A DNA stretch of 64,000 nucleotides from Rhodanobacter sp. C06 (GCF_002001105.1 NZ_MUNP01000030.1:59459-123458); one strand, 5' to 3'. Counted from the stretch's first letter, positions 33,995 to 45,476 are shown. Notes: generated from the sequence alone by a model not told the origin. A program made the numbers and translations.

Positions 33995-34996
33995 TCAGGC
34001 GGCGTGCGCCACGTCGAGCAGGCAGCGGTTCTTGCCCGCGCGCTTGGCCTCGTAGAGCGCGCGGTCGGCGGCCTGGATCAGGGCCTCGTCCGAGGGCGTG
34101 CCGGGGTTCCACAGCGCGATGCCGATGCTGGCGCTGACCCGCGCCACCACCTCCCCGGCGGGGCCGGGCAGGGGATAGGGCAGTGCCAGGGTGTCGCACA
34201 GCTGTTGGCAGCGTTCGAGCAGCAGCGGCAGTTGCGCGGCGTCCTCGAGGATCAGCGCGAACTCGTCGCCGCCCAGCCTCGCCACGGTGTCGCCCGCGCG
34301 CACGTGCGCCCGCAGGCGCACGGCGATGGCCTGGAGCAGCGCGTCGCCGACCGGATGGCCGTGGGTGTCGTTGACCGCCTTGAAGCCGTCGATGTCGAGC
34401 ATCGCCAGCGCGAAGCCGCGCCCGGGCGCCTGCGCGATGGCCTGGTGCAGGCGCTCGTGGAACAGCGCACGGTTCGGCAGGCCGGTGAGCATGTCGTGGG
34501 TGGCCTGGTGGCGCACCTGCGCCTCGACGCGCTGGCGCTCGGCGATCTCCGCCTGCAACTGGCGGTTGCGCTCGCCCAGTTCGCCCAGCGCCCGCTGCAG
34601 TTCCATGCGCGCGTTGTAGAGGTCGAGGAATACGCGCACCTTCGAGCGCAGGATCACGTCGTTGACTGGCTTGGCGATGTAGTCCACCGCGCCGGAGCGG
34701 TAGCCTTTCAGGCGGTTGAGGTCATCGGCGTAGGCGGCGGTGACGAAGATCACCGGCGTGTCGCGCAATTGCTCGGTCTCGCCGAGCAGGGTGGCGACCT
34801 CGAAGCCGTCCATGTCGGGCATGTTGACGTCGAGCAGGATCAGCGCGAACGCCTGCTCCAGGCACAGCGCCAGCGCCTCGTTGCCGCTGGTGGCCTCGAC
34901 CAGTTCGGCGCCGCAGTCGCCGAGCAGGTGGCGCATCGCCACCAGGTTCGCACGGGTGTCGTCGACGATCAGCAGCTTCGGACGCGGGTCGGTCAT
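33995..34996 (-). CDS. Response regulator with REC and GGDEF domains (diguanylate cyclase)
   Basis: 333 residues. REC domain at about 8-125 with acidic pocket LLIVDDT, phospho-Asp in LILLDVNMPDMDG, and the K in DYIAKPV. A coiled-coil linker follows, then GGDEF with RLGGDEFALILE. The inhibitory I-site RAGD sits five residues before GGDEF, so c-di-GMP feedback is expected to be intact. It is the last gene of a four-gene operon (kinase, CheR, CheB, this gene), its start overlapping the CheB stop (ATGA), so it is the likely output of that kinase. Confidence 0.95.
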   Translation of the reverse strand: MTDPRPKLLIVDDTRANLVAMRHLLGDCGAELVEATSGNEALALCLEQAFALILLDVNMPDMDGFEVATLLGETEQLRDTPVIFVTAAYADDLNRLKGYRSGAVDYIAKPVNDVILRSKVRVFLDLYNARMELQRALGELGERNRQLQAEIAERQRVEAQVRHQATHDMLTGLPNRALFHERLHQAIAQAPGRGFALAMLDIDGFKAVNDTHGHPVGDALLQAIAVRLRAHVRAGDTVARLGGDEFALILEDAAQLPLLLERCQQLCDTLALPYPLPGPAGEVVARVSASIGIALWNPGTPSDEALIQAADRALYEAKRAGKNRCLLDVAHAA

Positions 34997-35562
34997 GGCA
35001 GGCACAGCTGGTTGAGCAGGGGAGCGATCGCATCCAGCGGTACGCAGTGGTCGGCGCCGGCGCGGTCGAGTGCCGCCTGCGGCATCGCGCTGGCCAGCGC
35101 GCTGTCCGGCGATTGCACGATCGCGCAACCACCCAGCCGGCGCAACTCGCGCAAGCCGCCGGCGCCGTCGGCATTCGCGCCGCTGAGCACCACGCCGACC
35201 AAGGCGTGGCGCCATGCTGCGGCAGCGGAGGCGAACAGCACGTCAATGGAAGGACGCGCCAGGTTGACGCGCGGATCCGTCGACAGCGTGAAGTGCAGGT
35301 CACCTTCCACCAGCAGATGGTAGCCGGCGGGTGCGACCTGCACCGTGCCGCCGCGCACGGCTTCGCGCTCCGCCGCCTCGATCACCGGCAGCCGTGAGGC
35401 GCGGGCCAGCAGTTCGCACAGCAATTCCACCGTTTCCGAGCCGGTGTGGCAGCAGACCAGCACCGCCTGCGACAGGTGCTGATCGAGCCCGCCCAGCACC
35501 GTCTTCAGCGCCTCGGGTCCGCCGGCCGAACAGCCCAGCACGATCGCGGCCGGGCGTGTCAT
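34993..35562 (-). CDS. Stand-alone CheB-type protein-glutamate methylesterase domain
   Basis: 189 residues containing only the catalytic domain; the N-terminal REC domain of classical CheB is absent. The Ser nucleophile is in LGCSAGGPEALK, the His in VCCHTGSETV and the Asp in LSGANADGAGG, all of the triad. It removes methyl groups from receptor glutamates, or a related task here. Overlaps both neighbours by ATGA junctions. No methyl-accepting protein is in the window, so the substrate may be the partner kinase. Confidence 0.9.
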   Translation of the reverse strand: MTRPAAIVLGCSAGGPEALKTVLGGLDQHLSQAVLVCCHTGSETVELLCELLARASRLPVIEAAEREAVRGGTVQVAPAGYHLLVEGDLHFTLSTDPRVNLARPSIDVLFASAAAAWRHALVGVVLSGANADGAGGLRELRRLGGCAIVQSPDSALASAMPQAALDRAGADHCVPLDAIAPLLNQLCLP

Positions 35563-36413
35563 GGTCGCCGTTCCGACGCGACCGGACCGATGCGCCGGTA
35601 GATCCGCAGGCCGGCGTCGACGGGCGCGAAGTCGGCCTCGACAGGGCCGGGGCGCTCGCGCAGGCCCAGGCAAAGGAAGCCGCCGCGTACCAGCGAGTCG
35701 CGGAACAGCGCGAGGCTGCGCTGCTGCAACGGGTTGGCGAAATAGATCAGCACGTTGCGGCCAAGCACCAGCTGCGCCTCGCAGAACACCGCGTCGGCCA
35801 CCAGGTTGTGTTGGGCGAAGGTGACGTGGCGGCGCAGCCGTCCGTCGAGCTTGAGCAGGCCATAGCGCGCGCTGTAGTAGTCGGCCAGCGAACGGCGGCC
35901 GCCGGCCGCCAGGTAGTTGCGCGACCATTGCTGCGCCGAGCGCAGCGGGTAGATGCCTTCGCGGGCGCGTTCCAGCGCATGCGTGCTGAGGTCGGTGGCG
36001 AAGATCTGGCTGCGCTCGTACAGCCCGGCCTCCTCCAGCAGGATCGCCAGCGAGTACACCTCCTCGCCATGGGCACAGCCCGCCTGCCAGATGGTGAGTT
36101 GCGGCCAGGAGGCGAGCCGGGGCAGTACCTGTTCGCGCAGCGCGCGGAACACCGAGGGGTCGCGGAACATGTCCGAGGCCGGCACCGACAGTCCCTCCAG
36201 CAGCTGCGGCAGCAGCGCCGGCTCGTGCAGCAGGCGATGGGTGAGCGCGCTGATCGCGCCGTCGCCGTGGTGCTGGGCGAGCTGGCGCACGCGGCGCAGC
36301 AGCGAGGCCGGCGCGTACTGGCCGAAATCGTAGCCGTGGCGCCGCCGCATCGCCTCGACGAACAGGTCCAGTTCGATGCCTTCGAGTTCGAGGTCGTCCG
36401 GCGGATGATCCAC
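35559..36413 (-). CDS. CheR-type SAM-dependent methyltransferase
   Basis: 284 residues. An N-terminal helical domain (FVEAMRRRHGYDFGQYAPASLLRRV) precedes SVPASDMFRDPSVFRALREQVLPRL and the SAM site WQAGCAHGEEVYSLAILLEEAG, a variant of the usual SAGCSTGEEPYS. A late NVLIYFANPLQQRSLALF motif is typical of CheR. It starts at GTG (36413), seven bases after the kinase stop. With CheB it would methylate and demethylate a shared, unidentified target. Confidence 0.92.
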   Translation of the reverse strand: MDHPPDDLELEGIELDLFVEAMRRRHGYDFGQYAPASLLRRVRQLAQHHGDGAISALTHRLLHEPALLPQLLEGLSVPASDMFRDPSVFRALREQVLPRLASWPQLTIWQAGCAHGEEVYSLAILLEEAGLYERSQIFATDLSTHALERAREGIYPLRSAQQWSRNYLAAGGRRSLADYYSARYGLLKLDGRLRRHVTFAQHNLVADAVFCEAQLVLGRNVLIYFANPLQQRSLALFRDSLVRGGFLCLGLRERPGPVEADFAPVDAGLRIYRRIGPVASERRP

Positions 36414-36420
36414 GATGGCC

Positions 36421-39400
36421 TCAGCGGCGCAACCAGACGCGGATCATCGAGTTGAGCTTGTCGAGGTCCACCGGCTTGGAGAGGTAGTCGTTCGCGCCGG
36501 CCGCGAGACATTGCTCGCGATCGCCGCGCATGGCCTTGGCGGTGAGTGCGATGATCGGCAGCTGGGCATGGCGCGGCTGCGCGCGGATCTGGCGGATCGC
36601 CTCGTAGCCGTCCATGCCCGGCATCATGATGTCCATCAGCACCAGCTCCAGCGCGGCATCCTCTTCGAGCATGCGCAGCGCACGCGGGCCGTCCTGCGCC
36701 ATGCTGACCTTGAGGCCCCAGCCGCGCAGCACCTTGGACAGCGCGAACAGGTTGCGCATGTCGTCGTCGACCAGCAGCAGCTGGTGGCCCTGCAAGCCGT
36801 CGGCGACGTCGGCCGCGCTGGCGGACGGCTGCTGGCGGATGCGGTGCAGGAACAGGCTGACCTCGTCCAGCAGCCGGTCCGGCGAACGCTCGCCCTTGAT
36901 CACGATGCTGTCGGTGTACTGGCGGATGCGCAGGCTTTCCTCGCGGCTGAGGTCGCGTCCGGAATAGATCACCACCGGCGGCACGCTGCCGCCCGCGGCC
37001 AGGCGTTCCAGCAGTTCCAGGCCGTCGAGGCCGGGCAGGCCGAGGTCCAGCACGGTGCAGTCGTAGGCGTTGTGCGCGATCAGCTCCAACGCCTGCTCGG
37101 CGGAAGCCGCCTCGTCGATCTCGACGCCATCCTGGCGCAGCAGGTTGCGCAGCGCGCTGCGCTCGGCGGCATCGTCGTCCACCAGCAGCAGGCGGCGGCT
37201 GCGGTCGCGCGCCACGTGCAACAGGCGCTCGACCGCCTCGTTGATCTGCTCGCGGCTGACCGGCTTGGTGAGGAAGCCCACCGCGCCGAGCTCGCGGCCG
37301 TGCTCGGCGCCGTCGGCGGCGGACAGGAAATGCACCGGGATCGCGCGCGTGGCCGGGTCGGCCTTGAGCTGCTCGGCCACCGTCCAGCCGTCGATGCCCG
37401 GCAACATCACGTCGAGCAGGATGCCCAGTGGCCGGTAGCGGCGCGCCAGCTCCAGCCCGCTCTCGCCGTTGGCGGCGAGCAGCATCGGATAGCCCTTCTG
37501 GCGCACCATGTCGGCGAGGATGCGCGCGAACGCAGGATCGTCCTCGACGATCAGGATCGGTGCCTCGCCGGGAACAATGCGTTCGCGGTCGTCGGGCAGG
37601 CTGCCCGGCAGCAGTGCGGGGCCGGGCAGCGGTCGGGCGGCGGGAGGCGGCGCTGGCGCCGCCGCGGTCGAGGCCGACGTGGCGGCCGCGCTGCGCTCGG
37701 GCAGCAGCAGGGTGAATTCGCTGCCACGGCCGCTTTCGCTGCGCAGCACGATGTCGCCGCCGAGCAGGGCGGCCATGCGCCGCGAGATGCTGAGGCCGAG
37801 GCCGGTGCCGCCGTACTGCCGGCTGGTGCTGGCGTCGACCTGCTCGAACGCCGCGAACACCTTCTCCAGCTTGTCGGCAGGGATGCCGATGCCGCTGTCG
37901 CGCACGCTGATCGCCAGCAGCGACGACGGGTCCGCCAGCGCGGCGGGCAGCACCAGTTCGGCGGTCGGGCGCGCGATGCGCACCTGCACCGAGCCGGCGG
38001 CGGTGAACTTGAACGCGTTCGCCAGCAGGTTGTTGACGATCTGCTCGAGCTTGCCGGGGTCGGTATGGATGTGTGCGGGCAGGTCTTCGGCCAGCTGCAC
38101 GGCGAAGTCCAGCCGTTTGTCGCGGGCCACGTGGTCGAAGTTCCTGCGCAGGCTGCGGGCGAGATCCTCCAGCGCGTAGTCGTCCAGCGCCAGCTCCATC
38201 TTGCCGGCCTCGATCTTGGACAGGTCTAGGATGTCGTTGATGAGACGCAGCAGGCTGCTGCCGGCGTCGTGGATGATCTGCGCCGATTCGACTTCCTCGC
38301 CGTCCAGCCGGCCACCCGGATTCTCCGCGAGGCTGCGCGACAGGATCAGCAGGCTGTTCAGCGGCGTGCGCAACTCGTGCGACATGTTGGCGAGGAACTC
38401 GCTCTTGTACTGGCTGGCGCGCGCCAGTTCCTCCGCCTTCTCGGCGGTCTCCGCCTGCAGCGTCTCCAGCGTGCGCTTCTGCTCGTGCAAGGTGTCGCTC
38501 TGCAGGCGCAGTTCCTCGTTCGAGGCCTGCAGCTCCTCCGCCTGCACGCGCAGCTCCTCCTCGGAAACCAGCAGGCGCTGCGACTGCTCCTCCAGCTCCA
38601 GCGTCTTCGCCTCCAGGTTGTCGTGCGAGTCGCGCAGCGCTTCCTGCTGCTGGCGCAAGGTGATGCTGCTGACACGCAACTGGTCGGCCTGCTCCTGGGT
38701 CTGTTCGAGCAGGTCCTGGGTGCGCACCGCGCGGTTGAGGTTGTCCAGAGACAGCGCGATCACCGGCAGCAACTGCTCCAGCAACTGCCGCTGCGTTGTC
38801 GTCGGCGCCTCGAAGCCGGCGAATTCCAGCACCGCGATCAGGCGGTCGCGCAGCAGCACGGGCAGAATCAGCAGGTGGCGCGGCAGCGCGTTGCCGCTGC
38901 CGGAGTCGATGCGCAGATAGTCGTCCGGCAACTGGTCCAGTTCGATCGGCTGGTGGCCCAGCGCGCACTGGCCGACCAGCCCCTCGCCCGGCAGGTAGCG
39001 CACGGCGGGGTGAGCGCCCAGCCGCAGGCCGTAGCTGCCGATCAGGTCGAGTCGACCGCTGGCTTCGTCGTGCAGGTAGAGCAGACCGACGCCGGCCTTG
39101 AGCAGGGGCATCAGCTCGCCGGTCAGCTGCTCGGCGAATGCGCGGTGGGTGGTGGCCTCCTGCAGCTGCTGCGAGATCGCCGCGATTTCGCTCTTCAGCC
39201 GGGCGTTGTCGTGCGTCGCTATCGCCATCTCCTTGAACACCTGCAGCGCGCGGGCGATCTCGCCGATCTCGTCGCGGCGCTCCACCTGGCGGATCTCGAC
39301 GCTGTGGTCGTGGTCGGCGAGCCGGTTCATCTGGTCGGTGATGCGCCGCAGCGGCCGGGTGATCAGGCGGTAGCACAGCGAAATCACCCAGACACCCAGC

Positions 39401-40059
39401 AGCAGCATCAGCACGCCGAATACCGCGTCGATCACGCGGGCGCGCACCATCAGTTGATCCAGGCGCGCGGTGCGGCTGGCCAGCAGGCCCTGCTCGGTGG
39501 CGCTCATCTGTTCGAGCAGGGCTAGGATGTTGGCGGACCGCACGGAGCGGTGGCTCATGTAGTCGGACTGGATGCGCTGCCGCTCGGTCGCCTGCTGCGT
39601 CGGATCCAGCGCACTGAGCTTCTGCAACGGCGCGATCGCGCCGTCGTGCACTTCCTGGAGCCATTGCGCCACCAGGGTTTCGAGCCTGTCGATACGCAGC
39701 TGCTCCACCGGGTTGTCGGTGGTCAGCGTGCGCAGCTTGCGGGCAAGGCCGCCGAACTCCTGCACGCTGGCCGTGTAGGCGGCGAGCTGTTCGGGGCGCT
39801 GGTCCAGCAGGTAGCCACGGATGCCGACCTGGGCGGTCTTGGCGGCATGGTGTATTTCGTCGATTTCCTGCATCACCGCATAGGTGTGCACGTACCAGTG
39901 CCGCGCCACGTCCTGCTGGCGCAGCGAATCGAGCATCAGCAGGTTGGCGGCCAGCGAGACGCCGAGCAGCAGCACGATGGCCAGCTGGATCTTGCGTTGG
40001 ATCGGCTGATTCGCCAGCCAGGAATATTTTCGGGGCGTCGTGCGGGTCGTCGCGGGCAT
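36421..40059 (-). CDS. Hybrid sensor histidine kinase with CHASE3-HAMP-GAF and three receiver domains
   Basis: 1212 residues. Transmembrane helices at about 20-42 and 205-228 flank a CHASE3-like periplasmic four-helix domain; then HAMP (about 230-290), GAF (about 300-440), a long coiled coil (about 445-545), HisKA with His561 in FLANMSHELRTPLNSL, the ATPase domain with NLLANAFKFT and GTGLGLSISRRM, and three REC domains near the C-terminus (LDVMLPGIDG, LDLGLPGLDG, MDIMMPGMDG). All three receiver Asp residues are present. First gene of the operon leading to CheR, CheB and REC-GGDEF; the last receiver probably controls kinase output. Start at MPATTRTTPRKY; the longer frame upstream is unsupported. 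Confidence 0.95.
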   Translation of the reverse strand: MPATTRTTPRKYSWLANQPIQRKIQLAIVLLLGVSLAANLLMLDSLRQQDVARHWYVHTYAVMQEIDEIHHAAKTAQVGIRGYLLDQRPEQLAAYTASVQEFGGLARKLRTLTTDNPVEQLRIDRLETLVAQWLQEVHDGAIAPLQKLSALDPTQQATERQRIQSDYMSHRSVRSANILALLEQMSATEQGLLASRTARLDQLMVRARVIDAVFGVLMLLLGVWVISLCYRLITRPLRRITDQMNRLADHDHSVEIRQVERRDEIGEIARALQVFKEMAIATHDNARLKSEIAAISQQLQEATTHRAFAEQLTGELMPLLKAGVGLLYLHDEASGRLDLIGSYGLRLGAHPAVRYLPGEGLVGQCALGHQPIELDQLPDDYLRIDSGSGNALPRHLLILPVLLRDRLIAVLEFAGFEAPTTTQRQLLEQLLPVIALSLDNLNRAVRTQDLLEQTQEQADQLRVSSITLRQQQEALRDSHDNLEAKTLELEEQSQRLLVSEEELRVQAEELQASNEELRLQSDTLHEQKRTLETLQAETAEKAEELARASQYKSEFLANMSHELRTPLNSLLILSRSLAENPGGRLDGEEVESAQIIHDAGSSLLRLINDILDLSKIEAGKMELALDDYALEDLARSLRRNFDHVARDKRLDFAVQLAEDLPAHIHTDPGKLEQIVNNLLANAFKFTAAGSVQVRIARPTAELVLPAALADPSSLLAISVRDSGIGIPADKLEKVFAAFEQVDASTSRQYGGTGLGLSISRRMAALLGGDIVLRSESGRGSEFTLLLPERSAAATSASTAAAPAPPPAARPLPGPALLPGSLPDDRERIVPGEAPILIVEDDPAFARILADMVRQKGYPMLLAANGESGLELARRYRPLGILLDVMLPGIDGWTVAEQLKADPATRAIPVHFLSAADGAEHGRELGAVGFLTKPVSREQINEAVERLLHVARDRSRRLLLVDDDAAERSALRNLLRQDGVEIDEAASAEQALELIAHNAYDCTVLDLGLPGLDGLELLERLAAGGSVPPVVIYSGRDLSREESLRIRQYTDSIVIKGERSPDRLLDEVSLFLHRIRQQPSASAADVADGLQGHQLLLVDDDMRNLFALSKVLRGWGLKVSMAQDGPRALRMLEEDAALELVLMDIMMPGMDGYEAIRQIRAQPRHAQLPIIALTAKAMRGDREQCLAAGANDYLSKPVDLDKLNSMIRVWLRR

Positions 40060-40171
40060 GGTCGTGTCGCCGAACGTTTCGAGGGCTGGCCGGTGCACGT
40101 CCCTGCCGTGCGCGGGTGTGGCGCACAGCCTAACCGCTGTGGACGTCAAGCCATAGTCGGCGACCGACCGG

Positions 40172-41071
40172 TCAGCGCCGGCGCCAGCTCGGCGGCACCA
40201 GCGAGTGTCGCCGCAGGGCCACCGCCAGCAGCGCGGCCGAGCACAGCAGGCACAGCGTCAGCGCCACCACCGAGGCCTCGGCACCAAACACGCCGCCACT
40301 GAGCCAGTCCGGGCCGGTGCGGGTGGAAACCAGCCAGCCGTCGGCCTTCAGGCCCGAGACCGGGATGCCGTAGACCGTGCCCTGGCAGAAGTTCCAGGCC
40401 GCGTGCAGGCCCATGCAGATCGGCAGCGAGCGGGTGACATGGTAGAGCAGGCCGAACAGCAGGCCGGCCTCGATCGCGATGGCGGCCGAACTCCATGCGG
40501 TGGCGCCCGGATTGCCGGCATGCGCGAAGCCAAAGAACAGCGCCGAGATCAGCAGCGCCGCCCAGGTGCCCAGGCCTTCCTCGGTAACGCGGAACAGCAC
40601 GCCGCGGAACATGATCTCCTCGCCGATGCCGGCGCCGATGCCGGTGACCAGCAGGGCCGGCAGCCAGTCGGCGTGCGGATTGAAACCGGTGACGTGGTAG
40701 CTGCCCAGCAGCCACAGCACGCCCACCACGGTGCTGAACAGCAGGCCGCCCGCCAGCAGGCCGCCAAGTGCACCGGGCCAGCGCCGCGGCGCCAGTTCTT
40801 CCGGCTTGCGGCGCTCGACGACACGGACCAGGAACACGTAGGTGACGATCGCCGGCAGCAGCACGACCGCAAGGTAGGTCAGCGCCGAGCTCAACGGCGT
40901 CTTGGCGATGCCGTGCATGAGCACGTGGACGAGCGCCGAACTCGACCGGTTCAACGCGATGAACAGCACCATGAAGATCACGATGCGCGCCAGCGGCGAG
41001 CACACCAGCCAGCGTTTCCATGACGGCGCGGTGGCCGGCGGGACGTAAGCGAGCGACGGCGTGCCATTCAT
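40172..41071 (-). CDS. CPBP-family intramembrane glutamic endopeptidase
   Basis: 299 residues with about eight hydrophobic helices. The catalytic motifs of the CPBP (Abi/RCE1-like) family are present: EEIMFRGVLFRV for the paired Glu and Arg, FFGFAHAG for the first His, and HAAWNFCQG for the second His and Asn. Substrate is unknown; members mature peptides or prenylated proteins, or give bacteriocin self-immunity. It stands alone between the kinase operon and prfC. Confidence 0.9.
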   Translation of the reverse strand: MNGTPSLAYVPPATAPSWKRWLVCSPLARIVIFMVLFIALNRSSSALVHVLMHGIAKTPLSSALTYLAVVLLPAIVTYVFLVRVVERRKPEELAPRRWPGALGGLLAGGLLFSTVVGVLWLLGSYHVTGFNPHADWLPALLVTGIGAGIGEEIMFRGVLFRVTEEGLGTWAALLISALFFGFAHAGNPGATAWSSAAIAIEAGLLFGLLYHVTRSLPICMGLHAAWNFCQGTVYGIPVSGLKADGWLVSTRTGPDWLSGGVFGAEASVVALTLCLLCSAALLAVALRRHSLVPPSWRRR

Positions 41072-41155
41072 GTAAGCAATCCCCTGGATGATTGCCGCAA
41101 AGCCTAGTGGGCGTGCGGGGTCCCGTCTGCGTGACTTCCGCCACGCGCCGTCGCG

Positions 41156-42757
<1,602 letters not shown>

Positions 42758-42810
42758 GGTGACGGATCGAGGCGCGGGAACCCGCCATTATAGCCGCGTG
42801 TCCGTTCCGC

Positions 42811-44208
42811 TCATTTCGCCAGCGTAGTCAGTAGCCGATGCCAGAACTCCAGCCCCGCGGCCACTTCCGTGGCGGGCAGCTTTTCGTTCAAGCCGTGTGC
42901 AAACGTGTCGTCGGGCTTGGTGAAGGCGGCATCCACGCCGTAGCAGGGCACGCCGGCGTTGCGGAAATACATGCTGTCGGAGGCGCCGGCGGACATGCCG
43001 GGCACGATTTCCACGCCGGGGAAGCGCGCATGCACGGCCGCGCCCACCGCGGCGATCACGTCCGGACGCAGCGGCGAGGTAGGGCTTTCCACCGGCGGCG
43101 GGTCCAGCGTGGTGATGGTGGCCGTGGGGTCGTCGACCACCTTGGCCAGCGTCTCGCGCACGCTGGCCACCGAGGTGCCGGGGAAGATGCGGCAGTTCAC
43201 GTTGACGCTGGCGCCCTGCGGCAGCGCATTGAGCGCATGGCCGCCTTGCAGCATGGTGGCCACGCAGGTGGTGCGGATCTGGCCCACGTAGGCGGGGTCG
43301 GCCGAGATCGTGGTGGCCGCCTTTGCATCGTCGGGGTGCTCTGCGAAGCGCGTCATCGCCGCGCCCAGCGGTCCCGGCGTGTGGGCGCCGGTGGCGCGCA
43401 GCGAGGCGAGCGTGATCGCGTTGCTCATTGGCGGAAACCGGTAGGCCGCCATCTTGTCGATGGCGCGGGCGAGCCGGTAGATCGCGTTGTCGGGCGTAGG
43501 CTCGCTGGAATGTCCACCGGGCGAGCGGAAGGCGATGCGGAAGTCGGCGTAGGTCTTCTCCGCCGCCTGGATCTGGTACACCACGGGCTTGCCGGTGGCC
43601 GCGTCGAGCGTGCCGCCACCGGCGTCGGCGTTGAGCAGGAATTCCGCATCGTGGTAGCGCCGGGCCAGTTCGCGCGTGGTCGCCATGTCGGTTTCCTCGT
43701 CACCCGACAGCAGCAGGACGATGTCGCGGTCTGGCTTGAAGCCCTCGCGCCTGAGCCGGATCAGGGTTTCCACCATCACCACCACGGCGGTCTTCATGTC
43801 GGCGCTGCCGCGGCCGTAGAGGTAGCCGTTTTCCTCGACCAAGGTGAACGGGTCGCGCGTCCAGTCCGCGCGCCTGGCCGCCACCACGTCCATGTGTCCG
43901 GACAGGTAGATCGGCTTGCCGTGTCCGGTGCCGCGGTAGCGCGCCACCAAGGCCGCGGTCTCGCCCACCGGGATGATCTCGACATCGTTGGCGGCGAAAC
44001 CGCCGGCCTTGAGCCGGTCGGCAAGATATGCCGCCAGCGCGGGCACTTGGTGCTGCCCTTGCACGGTGGGCACGCCGATCGCGTGGCGCAGCACGGCCAT
44101 GGTCTCGGCCAGTTCGCGCGCGGGTGGTGCGTTGTCGGCCTGGGCCACGGTGGTGGTGAAACCCAGGGCGAGCAGGACGGCGAGCGGCCGCAGTAGTGTT
44201 GCCTTCAT
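42811..44208 (-). CDS. Exported M20-family metallopeptidase
   Basis: 465 residues with a signal peptide (LLRPLAVLLALGFTTTVAQAD). Metal ligands and catalytic residues of M20 are present: His in LSGHMDVVAA, Asp in GRGSADMKTA, the catalytic Glu pair in LSGDEETDM, and a later His in DTFAHGLNEK. The dimerisation insert starts at about 220. It probably removes amino acids from peptides or acylated amino acids in the periplasm. Longer frame upstream belongs to antisense text of the next gene. Lies in a run of four same-strand exported or membrane genes. Confidence 0.92.
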   Translation of the reverse strand: MKATLLRPLAVLLALGFTTTVAQADNAPPARELAETMAVLRHAIGVPTVQGQHQVPALAAYLADRLKAGGFAANDVEIIPVGETAALVARYRGTGHGKPIYLSGHMDVVAARRADWTRDPFTLVEENGYLYGRGSADMKTAVVVMVETLIRLRREGFKPDRDIVLLLSGDEETDMATTRELARRYHDAEFLLNADAGGGTLDAATGKPVVYQIQAAEKTYADFRIAFRSPGGHSSEPTPDNAIYRLARAIDKMAAYRFPPMSNAITLASLRATGAHTPGPLGAAMTRFAEHPDDAKAATTISADPAYVGQIRTTCVATMLQGGHALNALPQGASVNVNCRIFPGTSVASVRETLAKVVDDPTATITTLDPPPVESPTSPLRPDVIAAVGAAVHARFPGVEIVPGMSAGASDSMYFRNAGVPCYGVDAAFTKPDDTFAHGLNEKLPATEVAAGLEFWHRLLTTLAK

Positions 44209-44318
44209 CCTGCGATCTCCCCGTGATGCGCCCGATGGCGCTGCCCCGAGGAGTATGCGCGACGCGCCTGTCGCGTGCATCCGGCGCCGACCCGCGTCGC
44301 GGACCGGCGCCGAATCAC

Positions 44319-45476
44319 TCAGCGCATGATGCCGGTATGCCCCAGCGAGTAGCGGCCCGGCTGCGGCCATACCGCCAGGCCGTGCGGCTCCATGCCGACC
44401 TTGATCTTGCGCATCTTGCCGGTGCTGGTGTCGATGGCGTAGACCACGTCGTCGAAGCGGCCGGACAGCCACAGCGTCTTGCCGTCGGCGCTGACGTTGC
44501 CCATGTCCGGGCTGCCGCCGCCGGGGACCGGCCAGTTGGCGACGACCTTGCGCGTGGCGAAGTCGATCACCGACACGCTGCCCTTGCCGTGGCGCGGCCC
44601 GTGGATCTTGTTCGAGCCGCGGTTGGCGACGTAGAGCTTGCTGCCGTCGCGGCTCGGGTAGAGGCCGTGGGTGCCGACGCCGGTCTTGATGAAGCCGACC
44701 TTGGTGAAGCTGTCGCCGTCGATCAGGAACACGCCGTCGGCCATCATGTCGGCGACATAGAAGATCTTGCCGTCGGGCGAGACGCGGATGTCCTGCGGCA
44801 TGCCGTGCTTGTCCAGCTGCAAATAGCCCAGCACCTTGCGGTGGACGATGTCGATCTTCGCCAGCCGGCCGCCGAACTCGCAGGTGAAGATCGCGTAGCG
44901 GCCGTCGATCGAGTAATCGGCGTGGTTGATGCCCTTGCAGCCGGGCACCTGCAGGCTGGATTCCAGCGCCATCGTGTGCGGGTTGCGGAAGTCCAGCCGC
45001 GCGTGCGCCTCGGCCACCACGATGGCCTGCTTGCCGTCGGGGGTGAAGTACATGTTGTACGGGTCGTCCACCGGGATCGCGGCGCCGGGCTTGCCGGTCC
45101 GCGCGTCGATCGGTGTGAGGCTGCCGTCGGTATGGCCTTCGGCGTTGTTGGTCACCCATAGCGTCTTCAGGTCGTACGAGGGCACGACGTGCTGCGGGCT
45201 CTGCCCGACCTTGAACGTTTCGACCACCTTGTAGGTCGCCGGATCGATCACGGAAACGCTGTCACCGCGCAGGTTCGGCACGTAGATGCGCGCCAGGTCG
45301 CCGGCGACGGCGGGGCTGAGGTGGCCGGCGCCGGCCTCGCTGTACAGGTTGGCGGAATTCACCACCGGCGGCATGCCGGGAACGGTCTGGATGGCCGATG
45401 CCGCGGTGGCCGCCAGCGGGACGATGCAGAGGCCTGCGAGCAGGGCGATGCGGGGGAAGCGGTTGCGTGGAGTCAT
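44319..45476 (-). CDS. Exported YVTN-type beta-propeller protein
   Basis: 385 residues with a signal peptide (PRIALLAGLCIVPLAATAASA). The mature part is six to seven blades, each with a short YVTN/PDGK-type motif: IYVPNLRGDSVSVIDP, LWVTNNAEGHTDGSL, YFTPDGKQAIVVAEA, FYVADMMADGVFLIDG, LYVANRGSNKIHG, LWLSGRFDDVVYAIDT. Blade tips carry no obvious metal or haem motif. Family members bind partners or act beside periplasmic dehydrogenases; no function is shown. Lies next to an exported creatininase-like gene in the same direction. Confidence 0.87.
   Translation of the reverse strand: MTPRNRFPRIALLAGLCIVPLAATAASAIQTVPGMPPVVNSANLYSEAGAGHLSPAVAGDLARIYVPNLRGDSVSVIDPATYKVVETFKVGQSPQHVVPSYDLKTLWVTNNAEGHTDGSLTPIDARTGKPGAAIPVDDPYNMYFTPDGKQAIVVAEAHARLDFRNPHTMALESSLQVPGCKGINHADYSIDGRYAIFTCEFGGRLAKIDIVHRKVLGYLQLDKHGMPQDIRVSPDGKIFYVADMMADGVFLIDGDSFTKVGFIKTGVGTHGLYPSRDGSKLYVANRGSNKIHGPRHGKGSVSVIDFATRKVVANWPVPGGGSPDMGNVSADGKTLWLSGRFDDVVYAIDTSTGKMRKIKVGMEPHGLAVWPQPGRYSLGHTGIMR

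Noticed and set aside
35747..40126. 1459-residue open frame within the signalling operon
   Set aside because: Out-of-frame reading of the kinase gene on the same strand; Arg/Pro-rich and without domains.
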